From: Roseiarcus sp963836695 | Lineage (GTDB): Bacteria > Pseudomonadota > Alphaproteobacteria > Rhizobiales > Beijerinckiaceae | Assembly: GCA_963836695.1 (NCBI GenBank) | Contig: CAWIKX010000007.1 | Location: 372,001-436,000 of the forward strand | Length of the DNA stretch: 64,000 nt | Direction: 5' to 3' | Shown: piece after piece, positions 16,265 to 24,208 of the stretch | Numbering within the stretch: the first letter of the stretch is position 1 | How the letters are laid out: every line of letters starts with the position of its first letter | Position numbers and translations under genes: made by a program | Notes under the pieces: generated by a model | The model's database searches: none | The model's input: only the letters and a program-made list of their open reading frames with translations | Told to the model about the DNA's origin: nothing

Positions 16265-17548
16265 ATGCAAAAGCACATTCCCGTTTCATCCGCTCATTCC
16301 GCCGTCAATGTCGACGTCGTAACGAGTCCGCGCGGCTTGAAATTCTGGCTCGTCCCCTCCCACGCGGTGCCGGTCGTTTCGCTCGAATTCGCCATGCGCG
16401 GCGGCTCGGCGCAGGATCCGGCGGACAAGGCGGGCCTGGGCGCGCTGATGTCCGGGCTTCTTGACGAGGGCGCTGACGAACTCGATTCGCAGGCCTTTCA
16501 TCGCGCTCTCGACGAGAAGGCGGTCGAGATGTCGTTCCATTGCGACCGCGATCACTGGAGCGGGCGCATGCGTACGCTCACGAAGAACCTCGATCGCGCC
16601 GCCGAGCTCTTGCGGCTTGCGATCAACGCCCCCCGGTTCGACGAGGAGCCGTTCGAGCGCGTGCGCGAGCACATGAATGCGCGCCTGCGCCACGACGCCA
16701 ACGATCCGGGAACCCTCGCCAACCGCAACTGGAAGGCAAAGTCGTTTCCCGGCCACCCGTACGGCCAGCCGGCTGACGGGACGCTCGAAACGCTTGCACG
16801 CATCGAACGGGCGGATCTCATCGAGTCCGCCAAGGGAGGGATCGCGCGCGATCAATTGCTGATCGCGGTTGTCGGCGCGATCGACGAAAAGGACGCGTCG
16901 GCGCTCATCGATAAGGCGTTCGCCGACCTGCCGGCGAAGGGCGATCTCAAACCCATTCCCGCCGCTGCTTTCAAGGGCCTCGGCTCAATCGACCGGATCG
17001 ATCTCGATGTGCCGCAATCGACGATCCGGTTCGGCCGGCCGTCTCTCAAGCGCGACGACCCGGACTTCATCCCCGCCATCGTCGCGGCGCATGTTCTGGG
17101 CGGCTCAGGCTCGATGACCTCGCGCCTGTTCCGCGAGGTGCGCGAGAAGCGCGGCCTCGCCTATACGGTGTTCGGGACCTTCTACTCGCTCGAACATGGC
17201 GCCTATTTCTACGGCGGCACGACGACCAAGAACGAGCGGGCGCGCAAATCCTTCGACGTCGCCTCGGCCGAAATTCGCGATGTCGCGCTGAACGGGCTGA
17301 AGGAAGAGGAACTGGAGAAGGGCAAAACCTATCTCATCGGCTCCTACCCGCTGCGCTTCGACACGTCGGCCAAAATCGCGTCCCAACTCGTCCACATCCA
17401 GCTCGAACGCCGCCCGCCCGAATGGCTCGTCGAGCGCAACCGCGAGATCGGTGCGGTGACGATCGAGAGCGTCAAGCGCGCCGCGCACCGCGCCTTCGGC
17501 GACGGCTCGCTGCATACGACTGTGGTCGGCCGGCCCGAGGGGTTCTAA
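16265..17548 (+). CDS. M16 family peptidase, inactive partner subunit
   Basis: This 427-residue M16 fold protein has GLGALMSGLLDEGADELD where HxxEH should be, so zinc cannot be bound. The C-terminal half keeps SRLFREVREKRGLAYTVFG, whose Arg/Tyr pair assists catalysis in the partner's active site in M16 heterodimers. It lies 59 bases after the active subunit on the same strand. By analogy with the alpha and beta subunits of processing peptidases the two genes encode one enzyme. The ATG at 16265 is taken; an in-frame TTG at 16220 would add 15 residues. Confidence 0.88.
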   Translation: MQKHIPVSSAHSAVNVDVVTSPRGLKFWLVPSHAVPVVSLEFAMRGGSAQDPADKAGLGALMSGLLDEGADELDSQAFHRALDEKAVEMSFHCDRDHWSGRMRTLTKNLDRAAELLRLAINAPRFDEEPFERVREHMNARLRHDANDPGTLANRNWKAKSFPGHPYGQPADGTLETLARIERADLIESAKGGIARDQLLIAVVGAIDEKDASALIDKAFADLPAKGDLKPIPAAAFKGLGSIDRIDLDVPQSTIRFGRPSLKRDDPDFIPAIVAAHVLGGSGSMTSRLFREVREKRGLAYTVFGTFYSLEHGAYFYGGTTTKNERARKSFDVASAEIRDVALNGLKEEELEKGKTYLIGSYPLRFDTSAKIASQLVHIQLERRPPEWLVERNREIGAVTIESVKRAAHRAFGDGSLHTTVVGRPEGF

Positions 17549-17585
17549 GAAAAGCGGCCGCACCGCCACTCTCGGTACGTTGATC

Positions 17586-17826
17586 GGGTCGCCAAGGATG
17601 CGGGCGTTACGCCGCCGAGATCACCCTCGCCTGGGTTGCGGCCGAAGGCTCGCTTCCGATCATCGGCCCGCGCGCGCTCGCACGGCTCGAAAATAACCTC
17701 GCGGCCGTGAAGGTGACGTTGTCGCCCACGCGTCTCGATGAGGCAAGCGCGATTCCGGCGGTGTTTTCTCACCGGATGCTGCTCGCCTGCGCTTCTTTCA
17801 TCCCGCGGCCACGAACGACAAAATGA
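17586..17826 (+). pseudogene. Aldo/keto reductase C-terminal remnant
   Basis: The frame reads VAKDAGVTP, then after a one-base loss near 17611-17616, EITLAWVAAEGSLPIIGPRA, NNLAAVKVTLSPTRLDEASA and IPAVFSHRML. These are the final helices and the cofactor loop of aldo/keto reductases of the YajO/MocA type (LAWV...PIIGPR...L.NNL.A..V.L). The catalytic Asp/Tyr/Lys/His part is missing, so the gene was truncated at its 5' side. No IS boundary is visible. Confidence 0.7.
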
Positions 17827-18009
17827 AGCTGCGAGGAGCAATTTGTCGTGACGCCGATCGCATGAGCAAATGCTGAACCCTGCGCGCCCGCCTCAGCACA
17901 GGGAACTGAAGCGCTGCGGCGGAGGTTTCCAACTTGACGCGAAAAAGGCGACGCCGATCCCAAACATCGACGACGCCGACAGCGGCGCCAGAGATGCAGG
18001 TCCGCCCCT

Positions 18010-19005
18010 ATGCAACCGCCGCCGCAAAAACGCCGAATAAGCTACAAGCTTGGAAGCCTTTACGCGGTCGTCACCGCGCTCCTGCTCTCGGTTCAAGAGC
18101 CACTTTCTTTCCTAGCGGCCAAGCGGCTCAGCTTTACGCAGTTTGTGTTCTTGACCCAAGTCGCGTTGTTGATCTCGATCCCGCTCTTGATTACGCGCGA
18201 ACGAAGCCGCCGCGACCTGATTGTTCTGCTCGGGAATACCGCCAACTATTTCAAGCTTGGAGTTCTATTTCCCATTGGGATGCTCGGTTTGCTGATGTTC
18301 AAGCTCGCGCTGAGCAACGCCCATCCGATCATCATATCGGCGATTATCAACCTCCAACCATTTTTCGCCGCCCTCGTGGCGCTCATCATAGCGAAAGTGC
18401 CCATCCCAGTTTCGCCCGGGATCTTCTTCGGCTGCCTCGTTAGCGCGTTTCTCGGCGCGATGGCGGTAGCTTGGAGCCAGGTCGGCGGGGTCAATCGGCC
18501 TGACCTGCATCAATTGGCCGAGAGCGCGATGCACGGCACCTGGCTCTACGCCATTCCGGTGCCGATCTGTTCCGCGCTGGGGGGAACGCTTATCTGCAAA
18601 TGGTTCACCAAATACGATGAATCGGCTGCGATCGCGGCGAATTTCTGCGTCTCGGCCCTCATCCTTATCCCGACTGCGGGACTTGTCTTGCTTTGGCGCA
18701 CCGGCTTGCATTTCGGGCCGGCCGTTCCGGTCATCCTGATGATCGTCGGAACAATCGTTGCGGCCTCGCTGGGTCGCGTCCTCTATCAAATCGCTCTCAG
18801 CGTCACCGGTAACGACAATGGCTTCGTGACCATGTTCTTTCTCTTGATCCCAGCCCTTACCGCTTTGATATCGCTTTTCTTATCGCGGTGGATTTCGGAT
18901 TTGCATTTTGCTGTGAGCTCGATGTTCTATGTCGGCTTGGTTGTCGTTTCGACGTCGCTCCTGTTTTTTTCGCTGAAGTCGTGGAAGCAGTCGGCCGGAC
19001 AATGA
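18010..19005 (+). CDS. DMT superfamily (EamA-type) transporter
   Basis: This 331-residue inner-membrane protein has ten hydrophobic segments in two five-helix repeats, as in EamA-type drug/metabolite transporters. Each repeat ends with a helix like HPIIISAIINLQPFFAALVA or NGFVTMFFLLIPALTALISL, where the conserved Pro marks the fourth helix. The substrate cannot be inferred. The gene is single, with an aldo/keto reductase fossil before it and a convergent methyltransferase after it. Confidence 0.85.
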   Translation: MQPPPQKRRISYKLGSLYAVVTALLLSVQEPLSFLAAKRLSFTQFVFLTQVALLISIPLLITRERSRRDLIVLLGNTANYFKLGVLFPIGMLGLLMFKLALSNAHPIIISAIINLQPFFAALVALIIAKVPIPVSPGIFFGCLVSAFLGAMAVAWSQVGGVNRPDLHQLAESAMHGTWLYAIPVPICSALGGTLICKWFTKYDESAAIAANFCVSALILIPTAGLVLLWRTGLHFGPAVPVILMIVGTIVAASLGRVLYQIALSVTGNDNGFVTMFFLLIPALTALISLFLSRWISDLHFAVSSMFYVGLVVVSTSLLFFSLKSWKQSAGQ

Positions 19006-19173
19006 TCAAGGCAGGATGTTGCTCTTGTCGCGCGATCTCAGAGCTGCTCGACTACAGGGTGACTAGGCCGCGTGCTCACTAAGCGGCTGGCCGATTGATG
19101 TCCGCCGCCGCCCACGGAGGCCGAAAAGCGGACATCGCCCCGAGGTCGCAGGAACGCCATCAAACCTAAATCG

Positions 19174-19998
19174 TCAGAAAGGCGACGCAATAGCGACGTA
19201 CGCTTCCTGCGAGAACGCGAACTTGCCCCCATCGAGCATAGCGGGAGTCGATAAGGTTGCAGCCGTGGAAGCGATCGATGAAATGATCGACTGACGTTCG
19301 GGCTCGGTCTTGTCTTTCAGTAGCATCGTCATCGGCGTCGCAACTAACTGGAAGCGGACATAGTCGAACACAGAAGGAAACACGATCGTTTGCTGGACAG
19401 TCGAGACAACGACGGTGCCGAAGCCCGCGTCGCTCAGTAGGCTCTCGAGCTGCCCCGGGTTCGCAAAGGAATGTTCGCCTCGTTTGATCCGCGAAGCTTC
19501 TGGGCCCAGCACTTGATCGAGTGCTTGCACAAACGCGTTCGCCCCCGGCGTCCGTTCGATGGGGCTGTACACGCTGAGCGCAGCCCGTCCGCCCTCGCGC
19601 AGGACACGGTGCAGTTCGCGCAGTGCTCCTGGTTGGTTCGGAAAGAATTGGAGACCTTGCTGACAGAGAACAACGTCGAAATGGCCGGACGGAAATGGCA
19701 TGTCGAGCGCACTGCCCTCTGTCCAGTTAATTGGGGCGCCATCGCTCGGAAGGCTTCGGGCAACACCCAGCATCCCGGCGTTCAGGTCGAGACCCGTGAC
19801 CTGTCCCGGCCTTACTTTCGTTGCGGCCAAGCGAGCCACGACCCCGGTTCCGCAAGCAACATCTAGTACTAGCTCGCCCGTTCGAAGTTGCGCGCGACGA
19901 ACGAGATCTTCCGCCCACTTCAAGGTGATCGCGGGCACGAGGTAGCGCTGGAAAAGCTCCGCCGCGCTGCCTTCCAGTTGCCAGTGGCCTTCACTCAT
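19174..19998 (-). CDS. Class I SAM-dependent methyltransferase (UbiE-like fold)
   Basis: This 274-residue protein shows the standard motifs: ELVLDVACGTGVVARLAA (motif I, SAM binding), VTGLDLNAGMLGVAR (motif II Asp), ALDMPFPSGHFDVVLCQQGL (motif IV) and LREGGRAALSVYS. The order and spacing are those of the methyltransferase-11 family (menaquinone/ubiquinone-type and small-molecule methylases). The acceptor is unknown. It ends before a 168-base gap and begins beside the IS5 element, so the neighbouring DNA has been rearranged. Confidence 0.87.
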   Translation of the reverse strand: MSEGHWQLEGSAAELFQRYLVPAITLKWAEDLVRRAQLRTGELVLDVACGTGVVARLAATKVRPGQVTGLDLNAGMLGVARSLPSDGAPINWTEGSALDMPFPSGHFDVVLCQQGLQFFPNQPGALRELHRVLREGGRAALSVYSPIERTPGANAFVQALDQVLGPEASRIKRGEHSFANPGQLESLLSDAGFGTVVVSTVQQTIVFPSVFDYVRFQLVATPMTMLLKDKTEPERQSIISSIASTAATLSTPAMLDGGKFAFSQEAYVAIASPF

Positions 19999-20155
19999 CG
20001 CGCGCCCCGCTTTGGCATTCCGTAGATGATAAGACGAACGGAGCCGGTTTCCCAGTCCGCTTTGGCGCGCATCGCGACCAAACCGCCCGTTCGGCCGGGC
20101 TCGTTGAGCTGACCGTCAAGCCGTGATTCAAGCTCCAGACCGAGGGAGACGAACC

Positions 20156-21181
20156 ATGCGTTACGAACTCACCGACAAGGAATGGGCTGCCATCAATCCG
20201 ATGCTGCCCAACAAGCCGCGCGGCGTGCCACGAGTGAATGATCGTCGTGTCCTCAACGGAATCTTCTGGGTCTTGCGATCCGGGGCGCCATGGCGCGACC
20301 TGCTGAACAATTTCGGCCCGTACACGCCTTGCTACAATCGTTTCGCTCTGTGGCGACTAGCTGGCGTCTGCGCCACGATTATGAGCGCAGTCGCCGGGGC
20401 GCATGATATTGCGGTGCAGATGATCGACACATCCATCGTTCGCGTGCATCAGCACGCCTCTTGGATTACTCGGAATAGAAGGCAGTCAATGGGACGGTCG
20501 CGAGGCGAGTTGACCGGTAAGATTCATGCTTTGGTTGATGCGAACGGCCTGGACCGGCTCGCGGTGATGCCGGGGGAAGGTCATGACAATCAACTAGTGA
20601 GCAAGCTCTTGTCTCAGTTGAAGGCGGGATCGATGCTTCTCGCTGATCGCGGCTACGACGCGGACTGGATCAGAGAATTCGCCGTCACGAAGGCGCCTGG
20701 GCGAACATCCCGCCGAAGAGCAACCGGAACGATCCGATCTGTTTCGGCCCGTATCTCTACCGCGCGCAACCGGGTCGAACGCTTCTTCAACAAGATCAAA
20801 CACTGCCCCGGGGTCGCAACGCGCTACGTCAAACTCGCCGCCAACTACCTTGCATTTGTCCAACTTGCGTCAATCAGGCTGTGGCTCAGCGAAAATGAGT
20901 CCACGCCACTAACAAGGCCTCGCGCCGCTTCCCTGTCCTTCGGCGGTAGCGGCTTGCAGACAAGACGCGCCCAACTTTTCGCGACGCGTCGAGCAACCGC
21001 TTTACGAAAAACAGAATTCGTGCTATCTTGTTCTTGGTCGCGGAACAGGATCTCTGGGCTCGCGCCGCGCGCCTCATGGACAGAGGAAATGGAGACAAGG
21101 TTAGGCTTGAAGGCGCTTTACCCACAACCTGACGCGCGAGTCGAGGGGCGGACGGATTTTCCTCATTTGAGTCGGCCGTAA
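20156..21181 (+). pseudogene. IS5-family transposase, internally frameshifted and stop-lost
   Basis: Start ATG 20156 gives MRYELTDKEWAAINPMLP, then IFWVLRSGAPWRDLLNNFGP, MIDTSIVRVHQH (first catalytic Asp), LLADRGYDADWIRE (second Asp) and RNRVERFFNKIK (catalytic Glu). This is the IS5 (IS427/IS1031 type) DDE transposase. From about 20690 to 20765 the conserved text AWANIPPKSNRNDPICF and GPYLYRA lies in another frame: a one-base loss is compensated by a two-base loss, so the frame stays open but 25 residues are nonsense. The normal end ...SENESTP runs on for about 90 spurious residues because its stop is lost. The element is probably dead. I could not define clean terminal repeats. Confidence 0.85.
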
Positions 21182-21219
21182 CGCATTGAAAAGTCCGGAT
21201 GCCAAAAAATAGACGCTAG

Positions 21220-21247
21220 TAAACGCTAGTGGACTTACTAGCGTTTA
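21220..21247. repeat. Perfect 11-bp inverted repeat with 6-base loop
   Basis: TAAACGCTAGT (21220-21230), GGACTT, ACTAGCGTTTA (21237-21247). Another GACGCTAGT copy lies just upstream at 21212-21220. GTTTATGCTC occurs twice just after (21243-21252 and 21264-21273). The AT-rich composition differs from its surroundings. It lies between the IS5 remnant and the oxidoreductase and could be a regulator-binding site or a recombination core. Confidence 0.5.
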
Positions 21248-21392
21248 TGCTCAATTAAGGCTCGTTTATGCTCGCTTATTCTGCGTGAGTTCGCGTGCTG
21301 GTTGAGTGGGACGCCGTGGAGCGCCGCCTTCCCGCCGGACGGCGGTGAGCGCCCAAATGGGATCCGGGTCGTCGGAGCCCGAGGAGACGCAA

Positions 21393-22388
21393 TTGCCAAC
21401 CAATATCCAGATCCTGCTTGACCACCGGCCGTCAGGAAAGGTGTCGCCCGCTTGCTTCCGCCTTGTCGAAACGCCGGTTCCGACGCCCGGACCAGGCGAG
21501 GTGCTGGTGCGCCATTCGTTCCTGTCGCTTGATCCTTACATGCGCGGGCGGCTCGATGAGGGGAAATCCTACGCCAAGCCCCAGGAGGTCGGCGCGGTGA
21601 TGGTCGGCGCCGCCGCCGGAATCGTCGAAGCTTCCAACAATCCGCGCTTCAAGGCAGGCGACGCGGTCGTCGGCGGGGGCGGCTGGCAACGCTATTCGCT
21701 GAGCGACGGCCAGGACCTGCGCGGCGTCGACGTCAAAGCGGCGCCGATCCAGGCCTATCTCGGCTCGCTTGGCATGCCCGGCGTGACCGCCTGGTACGGC
21801 TTGAACAAGATCATCGCGCCCAAGGCCGGCGAGACGGTGCTCGTCTCTGCCGCGACCGGTGCGGTCGGCTCGGTGGTCGGCCAGCTCGCCAAACTTGCAG
21901 GCGCGCGGACCGTTGGCGTCGCCGGCGGAAAAGAGAAATGCGCCTATGCCGTCCAGGAGCTCGGCTACGACGCCTGCGTCGACCACAAGTCGGCGACGTT
22001 CGCGCAAGAGCTGAAGGCGGCGCTGCCGAACGGAATCGACGGGCTGTTCGAGAATGTCGGCGGCGAGCCGTTCCAATTGGCGCTGCGAGGACTCAATGAT
22101 TTCTCACGGATTGCGATCTGCGGCCTCATAGCGTCCTATGAAGGAGCGCCGACCGTGCTGCCCGACATGCGCATTTTCCTCGTCAAGCGCTTCAGCATCG
22201 AAGGCTTCATCGTCTCGGATCATCCGGACCTTTGGCCCCAGGCGATCGGCGAACTGACCTCTCTCGCCGCCGCCAAGAAACTCTCGTGGCGCGAGACGAT
22301 CCGGGAGGGCCTCGCAAACGCGCCCGAGGCCCTCGTCGACCTGTTGAAGGGCGAGAACTTCGGCAAGATGCTGGTCAAGGTCGATTGA
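21393..22388 (+). CDS. NADP-dependent MDR oxidoreductase (curcumin/prostaglandin reductase-like)
   Basis: This 331-residue medium-chain reductase lacks zinc ligands. The N-terminal FLSLDPYMRGRLDEGKSY is the signature of the leukotriene B4 dehydrogenase/CurA branch. VLVSAATGAVGSVVGQLAKL is the nucleotide-binding loop and GIDGLFENVGGEPF follows. Members reduce alpha,beta-unsaturated ketones or aldehydes with NADPH. A GAGGAG site directly before TTG 21393 sets the start and gives the family length; upstream in-frame starts at 21306 lack a site. It is followed by a flavin reductase with its own promoter. Confidence 0.88.
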   Translation: MPTNIQILLDHRPSGKVSPACFRLVETPVPTPGPGEVLVRHSFLSLDPYMRGRLDEGKSYAKPQEVGAVMVGAAAGIVEASNNPRFKAGDAVVGGGGWQRYSLSDGQDLRGVDVKAAPIQAYLGSLGMPGVTAWYGLNKIIAPKAGETVLVSAATGAVGSVVGQLAKLAGARTVGVAGGKEKCAYAVQELGYDACVDHKSATFAQELKAALPNGIDGLFENVGGEPFQLALRGLNDFSRIAICGLIASYEGAPTVLPDMRIFLVKRFSIEGFIVSDHPDLWPQAIGELTSLAAAKKLSWRETIREGLANAPEALVDLLKGENFGKMLVKVD

Positions 22389-22425
22389 GGTCGTGCGAGG
22401 CGCCAACCACGCGGGTCTCTGACAG

Positions 22426-22453
22426 TTGACTTAGTATATAGTTTTTATATTAT
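22426..22453 (+). promoter_or_regulatory. Sigma-70-like promoter of the flavin reductase
   Basis: TTGACT (22426-22431), a 16-base spacer, TATTAT (22448-22453). The region is strikingly AT-rich for this genome. Transcription would begin near 22460, which rules out the ATG at 22454 as start and supports GTG 22481. The segment TTGACTTAGTATATAG also resembles TTGACAGATTATATAG at 23117-23132 before the heme receptor. Confidence 0.6.
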
Positions 22454-22480
22454 ATGGCTCTCCGCCACGGAGGGCTCGCA

Positions 22481-23074
22481 GTGCACTCTTCTGTCGTCGA
22501 ACACGACTTCGCTCGCGCCGCACGGCCGGCGCTCGTGGCGGAAGCCTCCGAAGACACATTCCGCGCCGCGATGCGAGAGTTGGCGCGCGGGGTCTCAATC
22601 GTCACCTTTGGCGCGGGCAACGATCGGACAGGGTTTACCGCAACGTCAGTGACATCTCTCTCGGCGGACCCCCCAACTCTGCTGGCCTGCATCCATCGGA
22701 GTTCCTCGAGCTACGACACGGTGCGGCGCTCGCTTGGATTTGCAGTGAATCTTCTAGCCGCGGATCAACAGGAATATGCGGAGCAGTTCGCTGGGCGCTC
22801 CGGCCTTCAAGGCTCGGACCGCTACCAAGGGGGCCCGTGGCGGTCCCTGCCGAGCGGCGTCCTTTGCCTCGCCAACTCGATCGCCGCCTTCGATTGCGAG
22901 ATCGAGGACCTGATCGAGAGGCACACGCACGCCATCGTTATCGGCCGCGTTCGGCATGTCTTGATCGGCGCCGGATCTGGAGCGCTCGTCTATTGGCGCG
23001 GCGGCTATGATCAAGTTGGCTGGAGCCACGATCAAATCGCGCGCGCGACTGGCCGTTCCCTGGCGCGAGCCTAA
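22481..23074 (+). CDS. Flavin reductase family protein (HpaC/NtaB-like)
   Basis: This 197-residue protein has the split-barrel FMN-binding fold: FRAAMRELARGVSIVTFGAG, GFTATSVTSLSADPPTLLAC (FMN phosphate loop), SLGFAVNLLAADQQEYAEQF and the His-containing HTHAIVIGRV. Such enzymes supply reduced FMN or FAD to two-component monooxygenases. No partner oxygenase is in the window. GTG 22481 is chosen because GGAGGG lies seven bases upstream and the predicted promoter overlaps the alternative ATG. Reduced flavin could also serve the heme-degrading monooxygenase downstream, but that is a guess. Confidence 0.85.
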   Translation: MHSSVVEHDFARAARPALVAEASEDTFRAAMRELARGVSIVTFGAGNDRTGFTATSVTSLSADPPTLLACIHRSSSSYDTVRRSLGFAVNLLAADQQEYAEQFAGRSGLQGSDRYQGGPWRSLPSGVLCLANSIAAFDCEIEDLIERHTHAIVIGRVRHVLIGAGSGALVYWRGGYDQVGWSHDQIARATGRSLARA

Positions 23075-23188
23075 ACGAACGCGCTAGCTTTGATACGGAC
23101 GCGGACATTGGCGGGCTTGACAGATTATATAGAAAACAGCGGAGGGGGCTGGTGAACGACTTTCATTTCACTTCTAACGAGACCCTAG

Positions 23189-24208
23189 TTGTTTAGTCCC
23201 GGCATTTGATGGTGCATTGTTTTCTCCGGCCTGGAGGGATGCGCTATGGGACAGGTTCTTCACGCAAGCGCCACGACGACAGAGGCGGTCCGTCGAGCGA
23301 TACAGCACAGTCAAGCGAGCCTGAGGGAGCTGGCAAAGCGCTACGGGATCAATCCGAAGACGGTCGCCAAGTGGAAACGACGAAAGTCCGTCTCCGATTT
23401 GCGGACGGGGCCGAGAGAACCAAAGTCGACGGTGCTGACGGTCGAAGACGAGGCCGTCATCGTCGCCTTCCGTCGGCATACGCTGCTGCCGCTGGACGAT
23501 TGCCTCTATTCCTTGCAGGCCACGATCCCGCATTTGACGCGATCAAGCCTGCATCGCTGCCTTCAGCGCCATGGGATCAGCCGCTTGCCGGACGTCGAAG
23601 GCGACAAGCCCACAAGGAAGAAGTTCAAGTCTTATCCGATCGGCTTCTTTCACCTCGACATCGCCGAGGTGCAGACTGCCGAAGGCAAACTCTATCTATT
23701 CGTGGCCATCGACCGCACGAGCAAATTCGCATTCGTCCAGTTGGTGGAAAGCGCCAACCGGGTGACGGCCTCCGCCTTCCTGGTCGCGTTGATCGCCGCC
23801 ATTCCCTACAAGATTCATACGATCCTGACGGATAACGGCATCCAGTTCCGCTTCGCGCCGCGCTACGCCGACGGCCCCACCGCGCGCTACATGACGCACA
23901 TGTTCGACATGCGATGCCGCGAGAACAGCATCGAGCATCGCTTCACCAAGATCAATCATCCCTGGACCAACGGACAGGTCGAGCGAATGAACCGCACGAT
24001 CAAGGAAGCGACCGTCAAACGCTACCAACTACGACACACACGAGCGGCTGAAGTCCCACCTCGCAAACTTCGTCGACGCTTACAACTTCGCCCGACGATT
24101 GAAGACCCTCAAGGGCCTGACGCCCTACGAATTCATCGCCAAAGCATGGACAAAAGAGCCCAAAAGATTCAGAACTCGACCCAATCCACCAAAGGCCGGG
24201 ACTAAACA
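23189..24208 (+). mobile_element. IS481-family insertion sequence in the heme receptor gene
   Basis: Length about 1,020 bases. Terminal inverted repeats are TGTTTAGTCCCGGC at 23190-23203 and its complement at 24195-24208, with similarity continuing (TTTG.TGG). A five-base target duplication CCTAG flanks it (23184-23188 and 24209-24213). Excision of the element plus one copy restores an open receptor frame. It carries one transposase gene. Confidence 0.88.
23246..24205 (+). pseudogene. IS481-family transposase, one frameshift
   Basis: Starts at ATG 23246 after GGAGGG. An N-terminal helix-turn-helix (SLRELAKRYGINPKTVAKWK) is followed by the rve integrase core: FFHLDIAEVQTAEGKLYLFV (Asp), HTILTDNGIQF (Asp) and NHPWTNGQVERMNRTIKEAT (Glu). 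After TVKRY the family text continues in another frame (YDTHERLKSHLANFVDAYNF, LKGLTPYEFIAKAWT) because of an extra base near 24026-24028. The DDE core is complete in the first frame, but the C-terminus is garbled, so activity is doubtful. Confidence 0.87.

Noticed and set aside
21212..21273. A CRISPR-like array from the clustered repeats
   Set aside because: Only two or three short imperfect copies with irregular spacing and no cas genes in the window.
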